DNA from: Aquibacillus kalidii
GTDB lineage: Bacteria > Bacillota > Bacilli > Bacillales > Amphibacillaceae
Length of the DNA stretch: 64,000 nt
NCBI RefSeq assembly: GCF_014280935.1
Contig: NZ_JACLZI010000052.1
Coordinates: forward strand, 1 to 64,000
Direction: 5' to 3'
Shown here: one piece after another, positions 35,406-44,696 of the stretch
Position numbering within the stretch: position 1 is the stretch's first letter
How the letters are laid out: each line of letters opens with the position of its first letter
Made by a program: the position numbers and the translations under genes
The notes under the pieces: model-generated
The model's input: the letters and a program-made list of their open reading frames with translations, nothing else
What the model was told of the DNA's origin: nothing
The model's database searches: none

Positions 35406-35951
35406 TTACATGTCTTTATTAATTAATGTTAATAAAGACTTTCTTTGTTGACTTTTTGTAATATAGACGGTCTTATCAGAATAGAAATGGAAGTTTTTCT
35501 TGAAATTCGGTTTGCCATTTTGTTCAAATTGTTTGTTCCATTTAAACATCTTGAAAAAAATCTTAAAAGTTGGCGTATAGTTAGACTGCTCCAAACGCAA
35601 TAACTGTAAAACGAACCTCTTTACGATTCTATATTGTCTAATCGAGTAACTAGTATCTAAAAAGATGATAATATCTGCTTCTTTAAAGGTATTATTCACC
35701 CACCCTTCATTGTGCACCCCTTCAATTATCCAGCTATGAGAGTCTACAATAGTGTGTAAACAGGCTTCTCTTTCTTGATCTGTTCTCCTGATATCTCCAG
35801 ATTGTTGTCTTTCCCATACCACATTATCTAATTCATACATGGGGATATGAAACGTCTGTGATAGTTGTTTAGCTAAAGTTGTTTTGCCGCTTGCAACCGA
35901 GCCGATGATTCTTATTTTAGTAGGTTTCCTCTCATTCATCCAATAGCACAT
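35406..35951 (-). CDS. P-loop nucleoside/shikimate kinase-like protein (FlaR-type)
   Basis: A 181-residue P-loop protein. Walker A GSVASGKTTLA is at about residues 17-27, ELDNVVWE and WIIEGVHNEGW are the next motifs, and IIIFLDTSYSIRQYRIVKRF is Walker B plus a lid. This matches the group annotated as DNA topology modulation protein FlaR or adenylate kinase-like; the substrate is unknown. The start codon is uncertain (residue 1 or residue 5). A 33-codon gene follows in the same direction. Confidence 0.75.
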   Translation of the reverse strand: MCYWMNERKPTKIRIIGSVASGKTTLAKQLSQTFHIPMYELDNVVWERQQSGDIRRTDQEREACLHTIVDSHSWIIEGVHNEGWVNNTFKEADIIIFLDTSYSIRQYRIVKRFVLQLLRLEQSNYTPTFKIFFKMFKWNKQFEQNGKPNFKKNFHFYSDKTVYITKSQQRKSLLTLINKDM

Positions 35952-36069
35952 CCCATCTCTTTGATTGCTTTGTAACGTTTTATTCGGTAAGAGGTTAGGA
36001 AAATCCTGTCGCTATTTACATAAAAGTGTTAATAAATTGCAAACTAGAAAAAACAATGGAGGTAGATGA

Positions 36070-36333
36070 ATGAATCTTACAGGTCAAGTAATTAATGGTG
36101 AATTTGACAGTGAAAGAAATGAATTCACCCTACAACAAATTAAACATTTTGACACACAATCCACTTTAAACGAAAGGCAACTAGACTCCTTACACAAATA
36201 TTTAACGAATCATACAACGGATCCGGATGGGCAAGTACTTACATTATATGATCAGTTACCAGTTAGGTTAAGTCAAACTGAAATAAAAGACCTTATACAC
36301 GACTTAGAGAAAATCAAGAGCATGTATCAATAA
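36070..36333 (+). CDS. Conserved hypothetical protein
   Basis: An 87-residue, hydrophilic, probably helical protein with no signal peptide, Cys or membrane segment. Strong GGAGGT ribosome binding site. It lies 52 bases before nrnB on the same strand, so both may be cotranscribed. I do not recognise the family. Confidence 0.55.
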   Translation: MNLTGQVINGEFDSERNEFTLQQIKHFDTQSTLNERQLDSLHKYLTNHTTDPDGQVLTLYDQLPVRLSQTEIKDLIHDLEKIKSMYQ

Positions 36334-36385
36334 TAAATTGCAAAAGGTAGAAACAAGGAACATACTATTGTTTGAGGTGAAGCTA

Positions 36386-37573
36386 ATGTATAAACTTTTA
36401 ACACATAACGATCTAGATGGAATTGGGTGTGGAATTTTAGCAAAACTTGCATTTGGTGATCAAGTAGACGTTCGCTATAACTCTATATCAAGCCTAAATC
36501 GTGAAGTAGAGTTTTTTTTAGAAAAGCGTGATAAAGAAACATTCCTTTTTATTACAGACCTATCCGTTAATGAAGAAAATGAAATAAAGTTAGAAGAGTT
36601 TTATAAAAGTGGTGGGAAAGTGAAACTGATTGACCACCATAAATCCGCAGTTAGCTTTAATAATTACGAATGGGGACATGTCGAGGTTGAGAATAAGCAG
36701 GGGAAATTAACTTCTGCAACTTCGCTCTATTATGATTATCTGATCTCTCAGCAATTAATAGATGAAAAGGAAGTAATTTCTGAATTCGTCGAGTTAGTTA
36801 GACAATACGATACGTGGGAATGGGAAAAAAATAATAATATAGTAGCAAAAAGACTTAACACCTTATTCTTTCTTGTATCAATGGATCATTTTGAAGAAAC
36901 CATGCTTCTCCGGCTTAAAGAAAATGATCACTTTTTCTTCAATGAATTTGAAAATAAGATATTAGAAATGGAAGAAGACTCGATTGAAAGGTACATAAGA
37001 CGAAAAAAACGTCAGTTAGTTCAAACGGAATCGAATGGTCACTTTATTGGTGTTATTTATGCCGAATTATACCATTCGGAGCTTGGGAATGAACTAGGAA
37101 AAGAATACCCACATCTCGATTATATTGTCATCCTAAACATAGGTAGTAAACGAATGGGTTTTCGGACCATTCACGATGATGTTGATGTCTCAGAAATAGC
37201 TGCTACTTATGGAGGAGGCGGTCATGCAAAAGCTTCTGGTGCATCCCTTTCAGAGGAAGCTTATAAAACGTTTGTTGCTGGGACGTTCCATATAGAACCA
37301 CTCCGTATCGATGCGAAACGAAATAAATACAATGTAAAAGGTTCCTCATTTGGTACCCTATATCAAGGACAAAACAATCAAGTATTTTTTATCTATCCTT
37401 TGGATGATGGTCTTACCAATTGGAAAATTAAGAACAATGGCCATACGAAAGAGGAAACATTTGAAAACTTTGAAGAAGCCGAGAAATATATAAAAAGACA
37501 CTATCAAGTATGGCTTGAGAAGGATGAACAATTTGTTCAGTATCTAATGGATGAAATAAAAACTCAGAAATAG
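36386..37573 (+). CDS. nrnB: Oligoribonuclease NrnB (DHH family)
   Basis: A 395-residue DHH phosphoesterase. The N-terminal metal motif HNDLDGIGCG (residues 7-16), LIDHHKSA (about 83-90), and the DHHA1 Gly-rich GGGGHAKASGAS (about 276) are all present. The start MYKLLTHNDLDGIGCG and RYNSISSLNREVEFFLEK fit Bacillus NrnB (YngD), which degrades nanoRNAs of 2-5 nucleotides. ATG at 36386 is preceded by GAGGTGA. A longer reading from 36338 is unsupported. Confidence 0.9.
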   Translation: MYKLLTHNDLDGIGCGILAKLAFGDQVDVRYNSISSLNREVEFFLEKRDKETFLFITDLSVNEENEIKLEEFYKSGGKVKLIDHHKSAVSFNNYEWGHVEVENKQGKLTSATSLYYDYLISQQLIDEKEVISEFVELVRQYDTWEWEKNNNIVAKRLNTLFFLVSMDHFEETMLLRLKENDHFFFNEFENKILEMEEDSIERYIRRKKRQLVQTESNGHFIGVIYAELYHSELGNELGKEYPHLDYIVILNIGSKRMGFRTIHDDVDVSEIAATYGGGGHAKASGASLSEEAYKTFVAGTFHIEPLRIDAKRNKYNVKGSSFGTLYQGQNNQVFFIYPLDDGLTNWKIKNNGHTKEETFENFEEAEKYIKRHYQVWLEKDEQFVQYLMDEIKTQK

Positions 37574-37581
37574 AATAACGC

Positions 37582-37625
37582 ATATTAGGCTCGAAGTTTA
37601 AATAAAATGCTGTCGAGCCTAATAT
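37582..37625. terminator. Hairpin between convergent genes (weak T tract)
   Basis: ATATTAGGCTCGA and TCGAGCCTAATAT form a perfect 13-pair stem with an 18-base loop, but there is no clear T run, so its terminator role is uncertain. Confidence 0.55.
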
Positions 37626-37681
37626 ACTGAATTCAATTGTATAGGTTTTGAAACAATTAAAACAAAACGAACCCTTTATGA

Positions 37682-38644
37682 TTAATAACCTCGATCATAG
37701 TTAACCAGATTGATAAAAGGAGGATTACCAGTTATATATTGTTTGAGGTTTGGTATAAGTATATCCTCGACTACACGGTTGTCGTAATAAGCAGTAGCCC
37801 CCGCAGTATGTGGTGTAATAATGACATTTTCCATTTCCCATAAGGAACTCTGTTTGTCTAGTGGTTCTTTTTCAAATACATCTAGTCCTGCGCCGGCAAT
37901 TTGCTGGTTCTTTAGCGCTTGAATTAGCGCTTGTTCATTAACGACTTCTCCGCGTCCAATATTAACAAAGAAACTGGATGGTTTCATTAGGTTAAATTGC
38001 TCCGGACCAAAGTAATGGTATGTATTTTGTGTGAGTGGCAATGTCACAACAATAAAATCACAGTTTGGCAAAATCTCATTAACTTGATTTGTAGTTACCA
38101 TTTGGTCTATATATGGTTCTTCCATTTTAGAGTTACGGACGCCAATTACTTTCATCCCAAAAGCATTTGCAATTTTAGCTGTTTCCTTTCCGATGGCCCC
38201 CACACCTATGATACCAATTGTCTTACCATGTAACTCACCATTTATGTTTTCATTAGCCCATCTTTTATTTACTTGATTACGTACATAACTATGTAACTTT
38301 CTCGTAAACCCTAACATCATAGCAAATATAGTCTCTGAGATTGGATAGGCATGGACCCCTGTTGCACTAGTCAAATAAATTGATTTATTCTCTAAATCCT
38401 GTAATGGATAATAGTCAACACCAGCACTCCAACTTTGAATCCAGCGTAAGTTTGTGTTAGCCTGTCTAACAATATTCTCCATTCCTTCTTTCCAACCGGC
38501 AATAACTTCAGCATCATCCATATGCTTGCTCCAAATCGCATCGTCTTTGCCAACTATTACTTCCCAATTTGGAATTGTCTTTCTAATTGCTTCTACTAAT
38601 TTATTATCAATGTCCTGTGCAATTAAGATTTTACTTGTTGACAT
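37682..38644 (-). CDS. D-2-hydroxyacid dehydrogenase
   Basis: A 320-residue NAD(P)-dependent reductase. The Rossmann motif GIIGVGAIGKETA, the catalytic Arg in FVNIGRGEVVNEQA, a Glu in DVFEKEPLD and the His in ITPHTAGAT are all present, in the standard order. It likely interconverts a 2-oxoacid and its D-2-hydroxyacid; the substrate is not identifiable. ATG at 38644 has AAGGAGGGC upstream; the longer reading from 38674 is rejected. Confidence 0.88.
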   Translation of the reverse strand: MSTSKILIAQDIDNKLVEAIRKTIPNWEVIVGKDDAIWSKHMDDAEVIAGWKEGMENIVRQANTNLRWIQSWSAGVDYYPLQDLENKSIYLTSATGVHAYPISETIFAMMLGFTRKLHSYVRNQVNKRWANENINGELHGKTIGIIGVGAIGKETAKIANAFGMKVIGVRNSKMEEPYIDQMVTTNQVNEILPNCDFIVVTLPLTQNTYHYFGPEQFNLMKPSSFFVNIGRGEVVNEQALIQALKNQQIAGAGLDVFEKEPLDKQSSLWEMENVIITPHTAGATAYYDNRVVEDILIPNLKQYITGNPPFINLVNYDRGY

Positions 38645-39041
38645 GCAAGCCCTCCTTTTTAATCGGTGCGTCAAAAAAATTGATTATGTTGATTGCTCCT
38701 CATTCATAAGTGTATTACTTTTTATTTAGTGTATCTAATAATATGTAATGAATTATCACAAAAAACTATGAGGTTTGCTGACTCTTCAAGGGTGGTTACA
38801 CTCAACTGTGATCTCACTAAAATTGGATAATCAAAAAGACTATCATCTAAATGGATGCAGGAAGGGTTAATTAGGTAAAATTAGAAAAGTGGTTAAACTC
38901 ATTATTTTAATCTTAAATCGAGCCTAAAGTTGACATAAGTAAATTAGAACCTATCATTATTAAATAGATATACTAATTAATTATTAAAACGCGGTAAACC
39001 ATCACTGCGTCTTTTCATACATGGATATGGGGAGAGATTTC
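38645..39041. other. Divergent intergenic region
   Basis: About 397 bases of AT-rich DNA with no ORF or recognisable repeat. It contains divergent promoters and GGGGAGA at 39029-39035, the ribosome binding site of the methyltransferase gene. Confidence 0.4.
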
Positions 39042-39650
39042 ATGAAGGAACATTTTTACGACAAATTATTAAATATTCATACGACAAAGGAACAAAAAGG
39101 ATTTAATCAATCTGATCACTATCACCGATATGAGGCTACTCCTTATGCCGCTTTAGAACATCTATTCGCGGACTATCAGGTTAACCATATAGACCGTTTT
39201 GTCGATTTTGGTTGTGGTAAGGGTCGACTCAATTTTTTTATTCATTATCACTATGACTTGATGGTTACTGGAGTAGAAATGAATCAAATCTATTACAAGG
39301 AAGCTATCAAAAATAAATATCGTTACTCAGAACAAATAACAGGTAGGAAAAACGATACATTATTTTTTAATGGATTTGCACAAGACTATCCTGTAAATAA
39401 ATTGGACAATCGTTTTTATTTTTTTAATCCATTTTCGGTACAAATATTTATGACTGTGATCAATAAAATATTGTATTCAGTTGAACAACATAATCGAGAG
39501 GTCGAGTTAATATTGTATTACCCCTCTGATGAATATGTTTATTATCTTAGCTACCAAACTTCTTTTCAATTAATCAAAGAAATAACGTTACCCGAGTATG
39601 ACAGAAATCCGTATGAGCGATTTCTCATATTTAGGCTTGTGTCTCACTAA
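39042..39650 (+). CDS. Class I SAM-dependent methyltransferase
   Basis: About 202 residues. The AdoMet-binding motif VDFGCGKGRLNFFI is at about residues 52-65, and an acidic strand end (GVEMNQIYYKEA) follows. YFFNPFSVQIF lies where the catalytic or motif IV region is expected. A class I Rossmann methyltransferase; no substrate motif is evident, and no biosynthetic neighbours help. ATG at 39042 is chosen because of GGGGAGA, 6 bases upstream. Confidence 0.78.
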   Translation: MKEHFYDKLLNIHTTKEQKGFNQSDHYHRYEATPYAALEHLFADYQVNHIDRFVDFGCGKGRLNFFIHYHYDLMVTGVEMNQIYYKEAIKNKYRYSEQITGRKNDTLFFNGFAQDYPVNKLDNRFYFFNPFSVQIFMTVINKILYSVEQHNREVELILYYPSDEYVYYLSYQTSFQLIKEITLPEYDRNPYERFLIFRLVSH

Positions 39651-39803
39651 ATCTGTCACCCTAAACTTAATTTGAACGATATAACACAAGTGATATTTTG
39701 TTCAAGTATGGAACTGCCAAATAGTGACTACACTGTTTTCTATAGCCGTAAGAATATCTAGAAGGTTAGATTGATCTGACTATGCAGAGAAAGGTGAAAA
39801 ACA

Positions 39804-40232
39804 GTGAAGTTGATTAACGAGCTTTTAGATGAACTAATAGAGCTTGAGAACGAATATTATAATGGTTTTATCGACAAGGTGGAATTAAATTTACGCTTAC
39901 AGTTAATCATTTCCAAGATTGATAAGCTTGCCATTAATTATCATGTCGAACCGCTTAGGAAGTTAGTAAGAAGAAAGCATACCAAACCATTTAACCAATT
40001 ACTTTTTAAAGCAAAATACCATGCTGTCCAATCACTTATAAAGCTGATTCAAACTAAAAATAAGAGAACCTTTCAAGCGATACTGGGTCTTATTATTTCA
40101 AATAACCTGTATTTTAACACGTTATATAAATTATTGAACAATAGCTGCAAGGCTTATATCGTTCGAAATCAAATAGTCGATCCACCGGACAGTATTCAAG
40201 TTTTTATCTACCAATTAGAGACGAATACGTAA
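39804..40232 (+). CDS. Conserved hypothetical helical protein
   Basis: A 142-residue, Leu/Lys/Asn-rich soluble protein predicted to be almost all helical. Its ribosome binding site AAAGGTG is 7 bases before the GTG start, and a terminator-like hairpin follows. I do not recognise a domain. Single-gene unit. Confidence 0.55.
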   Translation: MKLINELLDELIELENEYYNGFIDKVELNLRLQLIISKIDKLAINYHVEPLRKLVRRKHTKPFNQLLFKAKYHAVQSLIKLIQTKNKRTFQAILGLIISNNLYFNTLYKLLNNSCKAYIVRNQIVDPPDSIQVFIYQLETNT

Positions 40233-40243
40233 AAACTAATTAA

Positions 40244-40270
40244 CTCCTATAGCCAATATAGGGGTTTTTA
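40244..40270 (+). terminator. Intrinsic terminator
   Basis: CTCCTATA-GCCAA-TATAGGGG (with one mismatch) followed by TTTTT. Confidence 0.65.
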
Positions 40271-40351
40271 GTAATCAAAAATAAGACTATATTATATGTA
40301 GAATTCATGGTAGAATCTGTTAGAACATTTTAAAGTTAAAGGGGAAAAAGC

Positions 40352-41182
40352 ATGGAGCTCATAGAGTTTATCAAGGCTATTATTTTAGGTATGGTAGAAG
40401 GTTTAACAGAATTTGCACCTGTGTCGTCTACAGGACATATGATTATTGTTGATGATATGTGGCTACAATCTAAAGAGTTTCTAACAAAATATGTAGCAAA
40501 TACATTTAAAGTTGTCATCCAGCTTGGTTCCATTATGGCAGTAGTGGTTGTATTTAGGCATCGCTTTTTAGAAATGTTTGGGCTGCGTAAAAGTAGTGAT
40601 AGTAGTAAAAAAACAAAACTGAAATTATCACAAGTAATTGTTGGATTAATTCCTGCAGGGATTTTAGGTGTTTTGTTTGAAGATTATATTGACGAACATT
40701 TATTTTCTACATCTACGGTTATGATTGGTTTGGTTATAGGTGCAATTCTTATGATCGTAGCAGATAGAGTTAGTTCAAAATATGATAAGCCGATTACGGA
40801 GAGTGTTGACCAAATCTCTTATAGACAGGCTTTACTAATAGGATTGATTCAATGCTTATCATTATGGCCTGGTTTTTCGAGATCTGGTTCCACAATTTCT
40901 GGTGGTGTGTTATTAGGCTTAAGTCATCGTGCAGCAGCAGATTTTACATTCATCATGGCGGTACCCATTATGTTTGGTGCCAGTGCACTTTCATTAATTA
41001 AGAACCTTGAATATTTTTCCGTTAGTGATTTGCCATTTTTTATTGTAGGGTTTATTAGTGCATTTATATTTGCGCTAATATCTATTCAATTTTTCTTGAA
41101 ATTAATTAACAAAATTAAACTTATTCCATTTGCCATATATCGTATTGTACTAGTAATCGTAATATATTTTATATATTTTTAA
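40352..41182 (+). CDS. uppP: Undecaprenyl-diphosphate phosphatase (UppP/BacA)
   Basis: A 276-residue membrane phosphatase that regenerates undecaprenyl phosphate for cell wall synthesis and confers bacitracin tolerance. The two catalytic motifs are visible: VEGLTEFAPVSSTGH at residues 15-29 and PGFSRSGSTISGG at about 173-185. About eight membrane helices. It is a single-gene unit with a terminator at 41231. Confidence 0.95.
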   Translation: MELIEFIKAIILGMVEGLTEFAPVSSTGHMIIVDDMWLQSKEFLTKYVANTFKVVIQLGSIMAVVVVFRHRFLEMFGLRKSSDSSKKTKLKLSQVIVGLIPAGILGVLFEDYIDEHLFSTSTVMIGLVIGAILMIVADRVSSKYDKPITESVDQISYRQALLIGLIQCLSLWPGFSRSGSTISGGVLLGLSHRAAADFTFIMAVPIMFGASALSLIKNLEYFSVSDLPFFIVGFISAFIFALISIQFFLKLINKIKLIPFAIYRIVLVIVIYFIYF

Positions 41183-41230
41183 GGTGGGTTTTTAGGCAAT
41201 TAGAGGTATAAGCGTGAATGGGTTAGAAAT

Positions 41231-41275
41231 AAAACCCTTCCATTGCTTAATGCAAGCAATGGAAGGGTTTTAATT
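41231..41275 (+). terminator. Strong intrinsic terminator of uppP
   Basis: AAAACCCTTCCATTGCTT pairs with AAGCAATGGAAGGGTTTT around AATGC, with a further T-rich tail. Confidence 0.92.
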
Positions 41276-41349
41276 TTCAAAGAGACTGGGATACGTCATA
41301 ATAAAAGTAAAGAACTTAATTCCAGTGTGTATTACTGCATTTTTTTAGG

Positions 41350-41361
41350 TTAACGCGTTAA
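41350..41361. promoter_or_regulatory. Perfect 12-base palindrome upstream of the aldo/keto reductase gene
   Basis: TTAACGCGTTAA lies 34 bases before the TTG start, in the region expected for promoter or operator. A GC-rich centre in AT-rich DNA makes it stand out. The binding protein, if any, is unknown. Confidence 0.35.
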
Positions 41362-41395
41362 TATAGAAACATAAAGAATAGAAGGAGTGATAATC

Positions 41396-42313
41396 TTGAA
41401 GAAAGTCAAACTAGGTACGAGTGAACTAGAAGTTGGTGAAGTATCATTAGGGTGTATGCGAATGAGTCAGCTATCCCATAAGGAGGCTGCTGAGGTTATT
41501 GAAAACGCTTTAGATAATGGTGTTAACTTTTTTGACCATGCAGATATTTATGGAGCAGGAAAATCGGAGGAGATATTTTCCGAAGCTATCGGTATGAATG
41601 ATTCGATAAGGGAAAAAATGTACATACAAACAAAATGTGGGATAAGGAAGGGATTCTTTGATTTTTCAAAAGAGCACATTTTATCATCTGTAGATGGAAG
41701 TTTAAAACGACTTAACACGGATTACATTGATGTGCTTTTACTCCACCGTCCAGATGCTTTAGTAGAACCGGAAGAAGTAGCAGAAGCTTTTAGTGAATTA
41801 AAAGAAAGTGGAAAGGTAAGACATTTTGGTGTAAGTAATCATAATCCAATGCAAGTCGAGTTATTAAAGAAATACATAAAACAGGACTTAATCATTAATC
41901 AGTTACAGTTAAGTGTCATGTTTACACCTATGATTGATTCGGGGTTAAATGTAAATATGGAGGATGATCCTGCCATTGTTCGTGATAGCAGTGTTCTTGA
42001 TTATAGTAGGTTAAATAATATGACGATTCAAGCATGGTCGCCATTCCAACACGGGATGTTTAAGGGTGTGTTTGTAGGCAATGAAAAGTTTCCTGAATTA
42101 AATGCAAAGCTACAGGAACTTGCTGCTAAATATAAGGTAACTGATTCTGCAATCGCCATTGCTTGGATTCTAAGGCATCCAGGAAATATTCAACCAATTG
42201 TTGGTACGATGAATCCACAGCGATTAACTGAGATTTCTAAGGCATCAGATATTGAGTTAACAAGACAAGAATGGTATGAACTTTATCTTGCAGCAGGTAA
42301 TAGACTTCCATAA
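41396..42313 (+). CDS. Aldo/keto reductase (YdhF-type)
   Basis: A 305-residue NADPH-dependent oxidoreductase with a TIM barrel. FFDHADIYGAGKSEE (catalytic Asp and Tyr), KCGI (Lys), LLLHRPD (His) and FGVSNHNP are present in order, and the NADP-binding C-terminal segment PIVGTMNPQRLTE completes it. The subgroup resembles Escherichia coli YdhF; natural substrate unknown. Start TTG at 41396, 8 bases after AAGGAG. A palindrome lies just upstream. Confidence 0.9.
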   Translation: MKKVKLGTSELEVGEVSLGCMRMSQLSHKEAAEVIENALDNGVNFFDHADIYGAGKSEEIFSEAIGMNDSIREKMYIQTKCGIRKGFFDFSKEHILSSVDGSLKRLNTDYIDVLLLHRPDALVEPEEVAEAFSELKESGKVRHFGVSNHNPMQVELLKKYIKQDLIINQLQLSVMFTPMIDSGLNVNMEDDPAIVRDSSVLDYSRLNNMTIQAWSPFQHGMFKGVFVGNEKFPELNAKLQELAAKYKVTDSAIAIAWILRHPGNIQPIVGTMNPQRLTEISKASDIELTRQEWYELYLAAGNRLP

Positions 42314-42316
42314 TGG

Positions 42317-42351
42317 AAAAAAGCAACTTATTCGAGGTAAGTTGCTTTTTT
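42317..42351 (+). terminator. Intrinsic terminator
   Basis: AAAAAAGCAACTTA and TAAGTTGCTTTTTT form a 14-pair stem around TTCGAGG. Confidence 0.92.
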
Positions 42352-42477
42352 CTATGATGCGATAGAATGTTAGCTAGCATAATTGGCTTAGCTTGGATGA
42401 ATTGTAGTTACTAATTGTGATTGTTCTTTCTATCCTGTAGAATGACAAGATAAACTTACATGGAATAGGTGTTAGGT

Positions 42478-43593
42478 ATGGAGAAGGTAATTGTTGTAGG
42501 AGCAGGAATTCTTGGTGCATCAACGGCTTTTTATTTAGCAAAAAAAGGTGTGTCCGTCACATTAGTTGATCGAAGGGATGTCGGGGAAGCAACATATGCT
42601 GCAGCGGGTATTGTTTGTCCGTGGCTGACAAATCGTCAGAATAAAAAATGGTACCAATTGGTTACAAATGGAGCAAACAGTTATCCGAAGCTACTAAAAG
42701 AGTTAGAAGAGTTAGGGGAGACCCAGACGGGTTATGCAAAGGTTGGCGCTATTAATATTTATGATACGGAACAAAAGATAGATAGAAAAATGGAGATGGC
42801 CAAACAACGTCAAAAAGAAACCCCAGAGATGGGAGAAGTAACAAAACTAACTAGCGTAAAAACGAGACAATTATTTCCTCCGCTCTCCGAAGAGTATGGT
42901 GCTATCCAGATCAGTGGAGCTGCACGAGTCAATGGTGCGGCACTACGGGATGCTTTGATTCGTGCGACAAGAAAGTTGAATGGTAGAATAATTGTTGGTG
43001 ACGCATCCTTATTAGTCGAACAAAGTGAGGTTAATGGAGTTGAAATAGACGGGGAGAAATACGTTGCAGACAAAGTCATCGTAACTGGTGGTGTATGGGC
43101 TAATCATATATTGAAGCCATTAGGAATTGATTTTCCAGTTTCATCACAAAAGGCCCAGATCATGCACCTACATTTATCCAACGTAAATACAAGTAATTGG
43201 CCAGTAGTAATGGGACCATATAACTTTTATCTGTTGCCGTTCGAGCAAGGCAAAATAGTCGTTGGTGCCACACAAGAAAATAACCAGGGACTGGATCATA
43301 GGGTAACGTTAGAGGGCATCCATTCTATTTTAAGAAAGACAATGGAAATTGCACCGGGTCTCTCTAATAGTACTTACGTAGAAACACGGGTAGGTTTTAG
43401 ACCATTTACAAAAGATCACTTACCCGTATTCGGTAATGTTCCAAATTGGAAAAGACTCTATATAGCGAATGGATTAGGTGCTTCTGGGTTAACAAGTGGA
43501 CCATATATAGGATCCCAACTTGCTAGTCTTATAACCGGAGAATTTACAGAATTAAATATAGAGGATTATCATATTCAAAATAATATTTTATGA
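42478..43593 (+). CDS. FAD-dependent amine/amino acid oxidoreductase (DadA/DAO family)
   Basis: A 371-residue flavoenzyme. VIVVGAGILGASTAFYLAKKG is the N-terminal FAD-binding Rossmann motif, and ADKVIVTGGVWAN plus the C-terminal RVGFRPFTKDHLPVFG and NGLGASGLTSGPYIG are the DAO-family motifs. It may oxidise a D-amino acid, glycine or sarcosine; motifs alone do not distinguish them. ATG at 42478 is chosen as start. Single-gene unit. Confidence 0.88.
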   Translation: MEKVIVVGAGILGASTAFYLAKKGVSVTLVDRRDVGEATYAAAGIVCPWLTNRQNKKWYQLVTNGANSYPKLLKELEELGETQTGYAKVGAINIYDTEQKIDRKMEMAKQRQKETPEMGEVTKLTSVKTRQLFPPLSEEYGAIQISGAARVNGAALRDALIRATRKLNGRIIVGDASLLVEQSEVNGVEIDGEKYVADKVIVTGGVWANHILKPLGIDFPVSSQKAQIMHLHLSNVNTSNWPVVMGPYNFYLLPFEQGKIVVGATQENNQGLDHRVTLEGIHSILRKTMEIAPGLSNSTYVETRVGFRPFTKDHLPVFGNVPNWKRLYIANGLGASGLTSGPYIGSQLASLITGEFTELNIEDYHIQNNIL

Positions 43594-43625
43594 AAAAAAG
43601 AATGATCAATTAAGATCATTCTTTT
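43594..43625. terminator. Bidirectional terminator
   Basis: AAAAGAATGATC and GATCATTCTTTT pair around AATTAA between convergent genes. Confidence 0.88.
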
Positions 43626-44322
43626 AAGTCTGTTGCGTATTACTTTTGTTCTCTACATAGCCGAGAAGTAGAACGGCAATTGTAATTATACTAGTTAAAA
43701 TGTATATAATTGGGCCGGGAGCTAGTTGTAACATATCTTTAATGACACTATCCTCTACAATCATTTCACCTGCAGTCCATGCTAAAATTCCTGATCCAAT
43801 GTATGCAATCCAACGGTATTTTTCAAGAATAAGTACAATGACTTTAGAACCAAAAATCATGATAGGAATACTTACTAATACTCCTAGAGCAATCATCCCA
43901 ATTTGCCCGTGTGCAGCACCAGCGACAGCAACGACATTGTCTAGACTCATTGCTGCATCAGCAATAATTATGGTAACAACAGCTCTATACACACTATTGT
44001 AGGATTTAATATTAGCATCTTCTTCCTCTTCCACTAGTACCTTATAAGCGATCCACAATAATAGGATACCCCCGATTAGATGAACATAAGGAATATTTAA
44101 TAAGTAGACGATAAGTGTTGCAAATAAGATCCGTAATCCAACTGCACCTGCTGTTCCCCAAAAGATAGCTTTATTTTGTAGCTTTTTTGGTAAATTCTTT
44201 GTAGCCATTGCAATTACAATCGCATTATCTCCAGATAAAATAATATCAATTGCAATGATTTTTAGTAGTGCAATGATTGCTTCTGTTGATATTTCAAATC
44301 CAGTTGGTAACAGTGCTTCCAA
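43624..44322 (-). CDS. TerC family integral membrane protein (YjbE/YkoY-type)
   Basis: A 232-residue, seven-helix TerC protein. Hallmark acidic motifs are IDIILSGDNAIVIAMA (about 26-41) and IADAAMSLDNVVAVAGAA (about 120-137). In Bacillus subtilis YceF and YkoY support manganese loading of exoenzymes. Start TTG with AGGAGGAAG upstream. I looked for a manganese (yybP-ykoY) riboswitch upstream and did not find a convincing one. Confidence 0.9.
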   Translation of the reverse strand: MEALLPTGFEISTEAIIALLKIIAIDIILSGDNAIVIAMATKNLPKKLQNKAIFWGTAGAVGLRILFATLIVYLLNIPYVHLIGGILLLWIAYKVLVEEEEDANIKSYNSVYRAVVTIIIADAAMSLDNVVAVAGAAHGQIGMIALGVLVSIPIMIFGSKVIVLILEKYRWIAYIGSGILAWTAGEMIVEDSVIKDMLQLAPGPIIYILTSIITIAVLLLGYVENKSNTQQT

Positions 44323-44696
44323 AATTCTTCCTCCTTTAATTCTTATAGCCCGATTATTTATAAAATTGCTAACACCTTTCTAGTGACCAAGTGTTAAGAT
44401 TTTACATAGGCTTACTCCAATGTAATGGTTCATGAGAAATGATAATAGCATTAGGAAATGTATATGCAACCAATTGGACAACCTTGCATGAATTTTAAAT
44501 ATTTTATAATTTGAAACGTAATAATTGTTATATTGGAAGTTATTTTTAAAATCTTGATAAAGAATCCATTAATAGGTAGATTATGATAATAATTTGATGA
44601 ATGACTAGTTGTTAGATTACTTAACAATGTTAAGGATTAATATAGATTGATATGATAAGCTGATCATAGGCCAATGTAGAGAGGATTGATAAATAA
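44323..44696. other. Divergent intergenic region
   Basis: About 374 bases of AT-rich DNA with no ORF, repeat or strong hairpin. It should hold the promoters of the TerC and flavoprotein genes. Confidence 0.4.

Noticed and set aside
31321-37660. Shared TATAGGTTTTGAA near 31327 and 37639
   Set aside because: Only 13 bases match, in AT-rich intergenic DNA, without further similarity; likely chance.
44323-44696. Manganese (yybP-ykoY) riboswitch upstream of the TerC gene
   Set aside because: TerC genes are often preceded by one, but I found no conserved core motifs or matching hairpins here.
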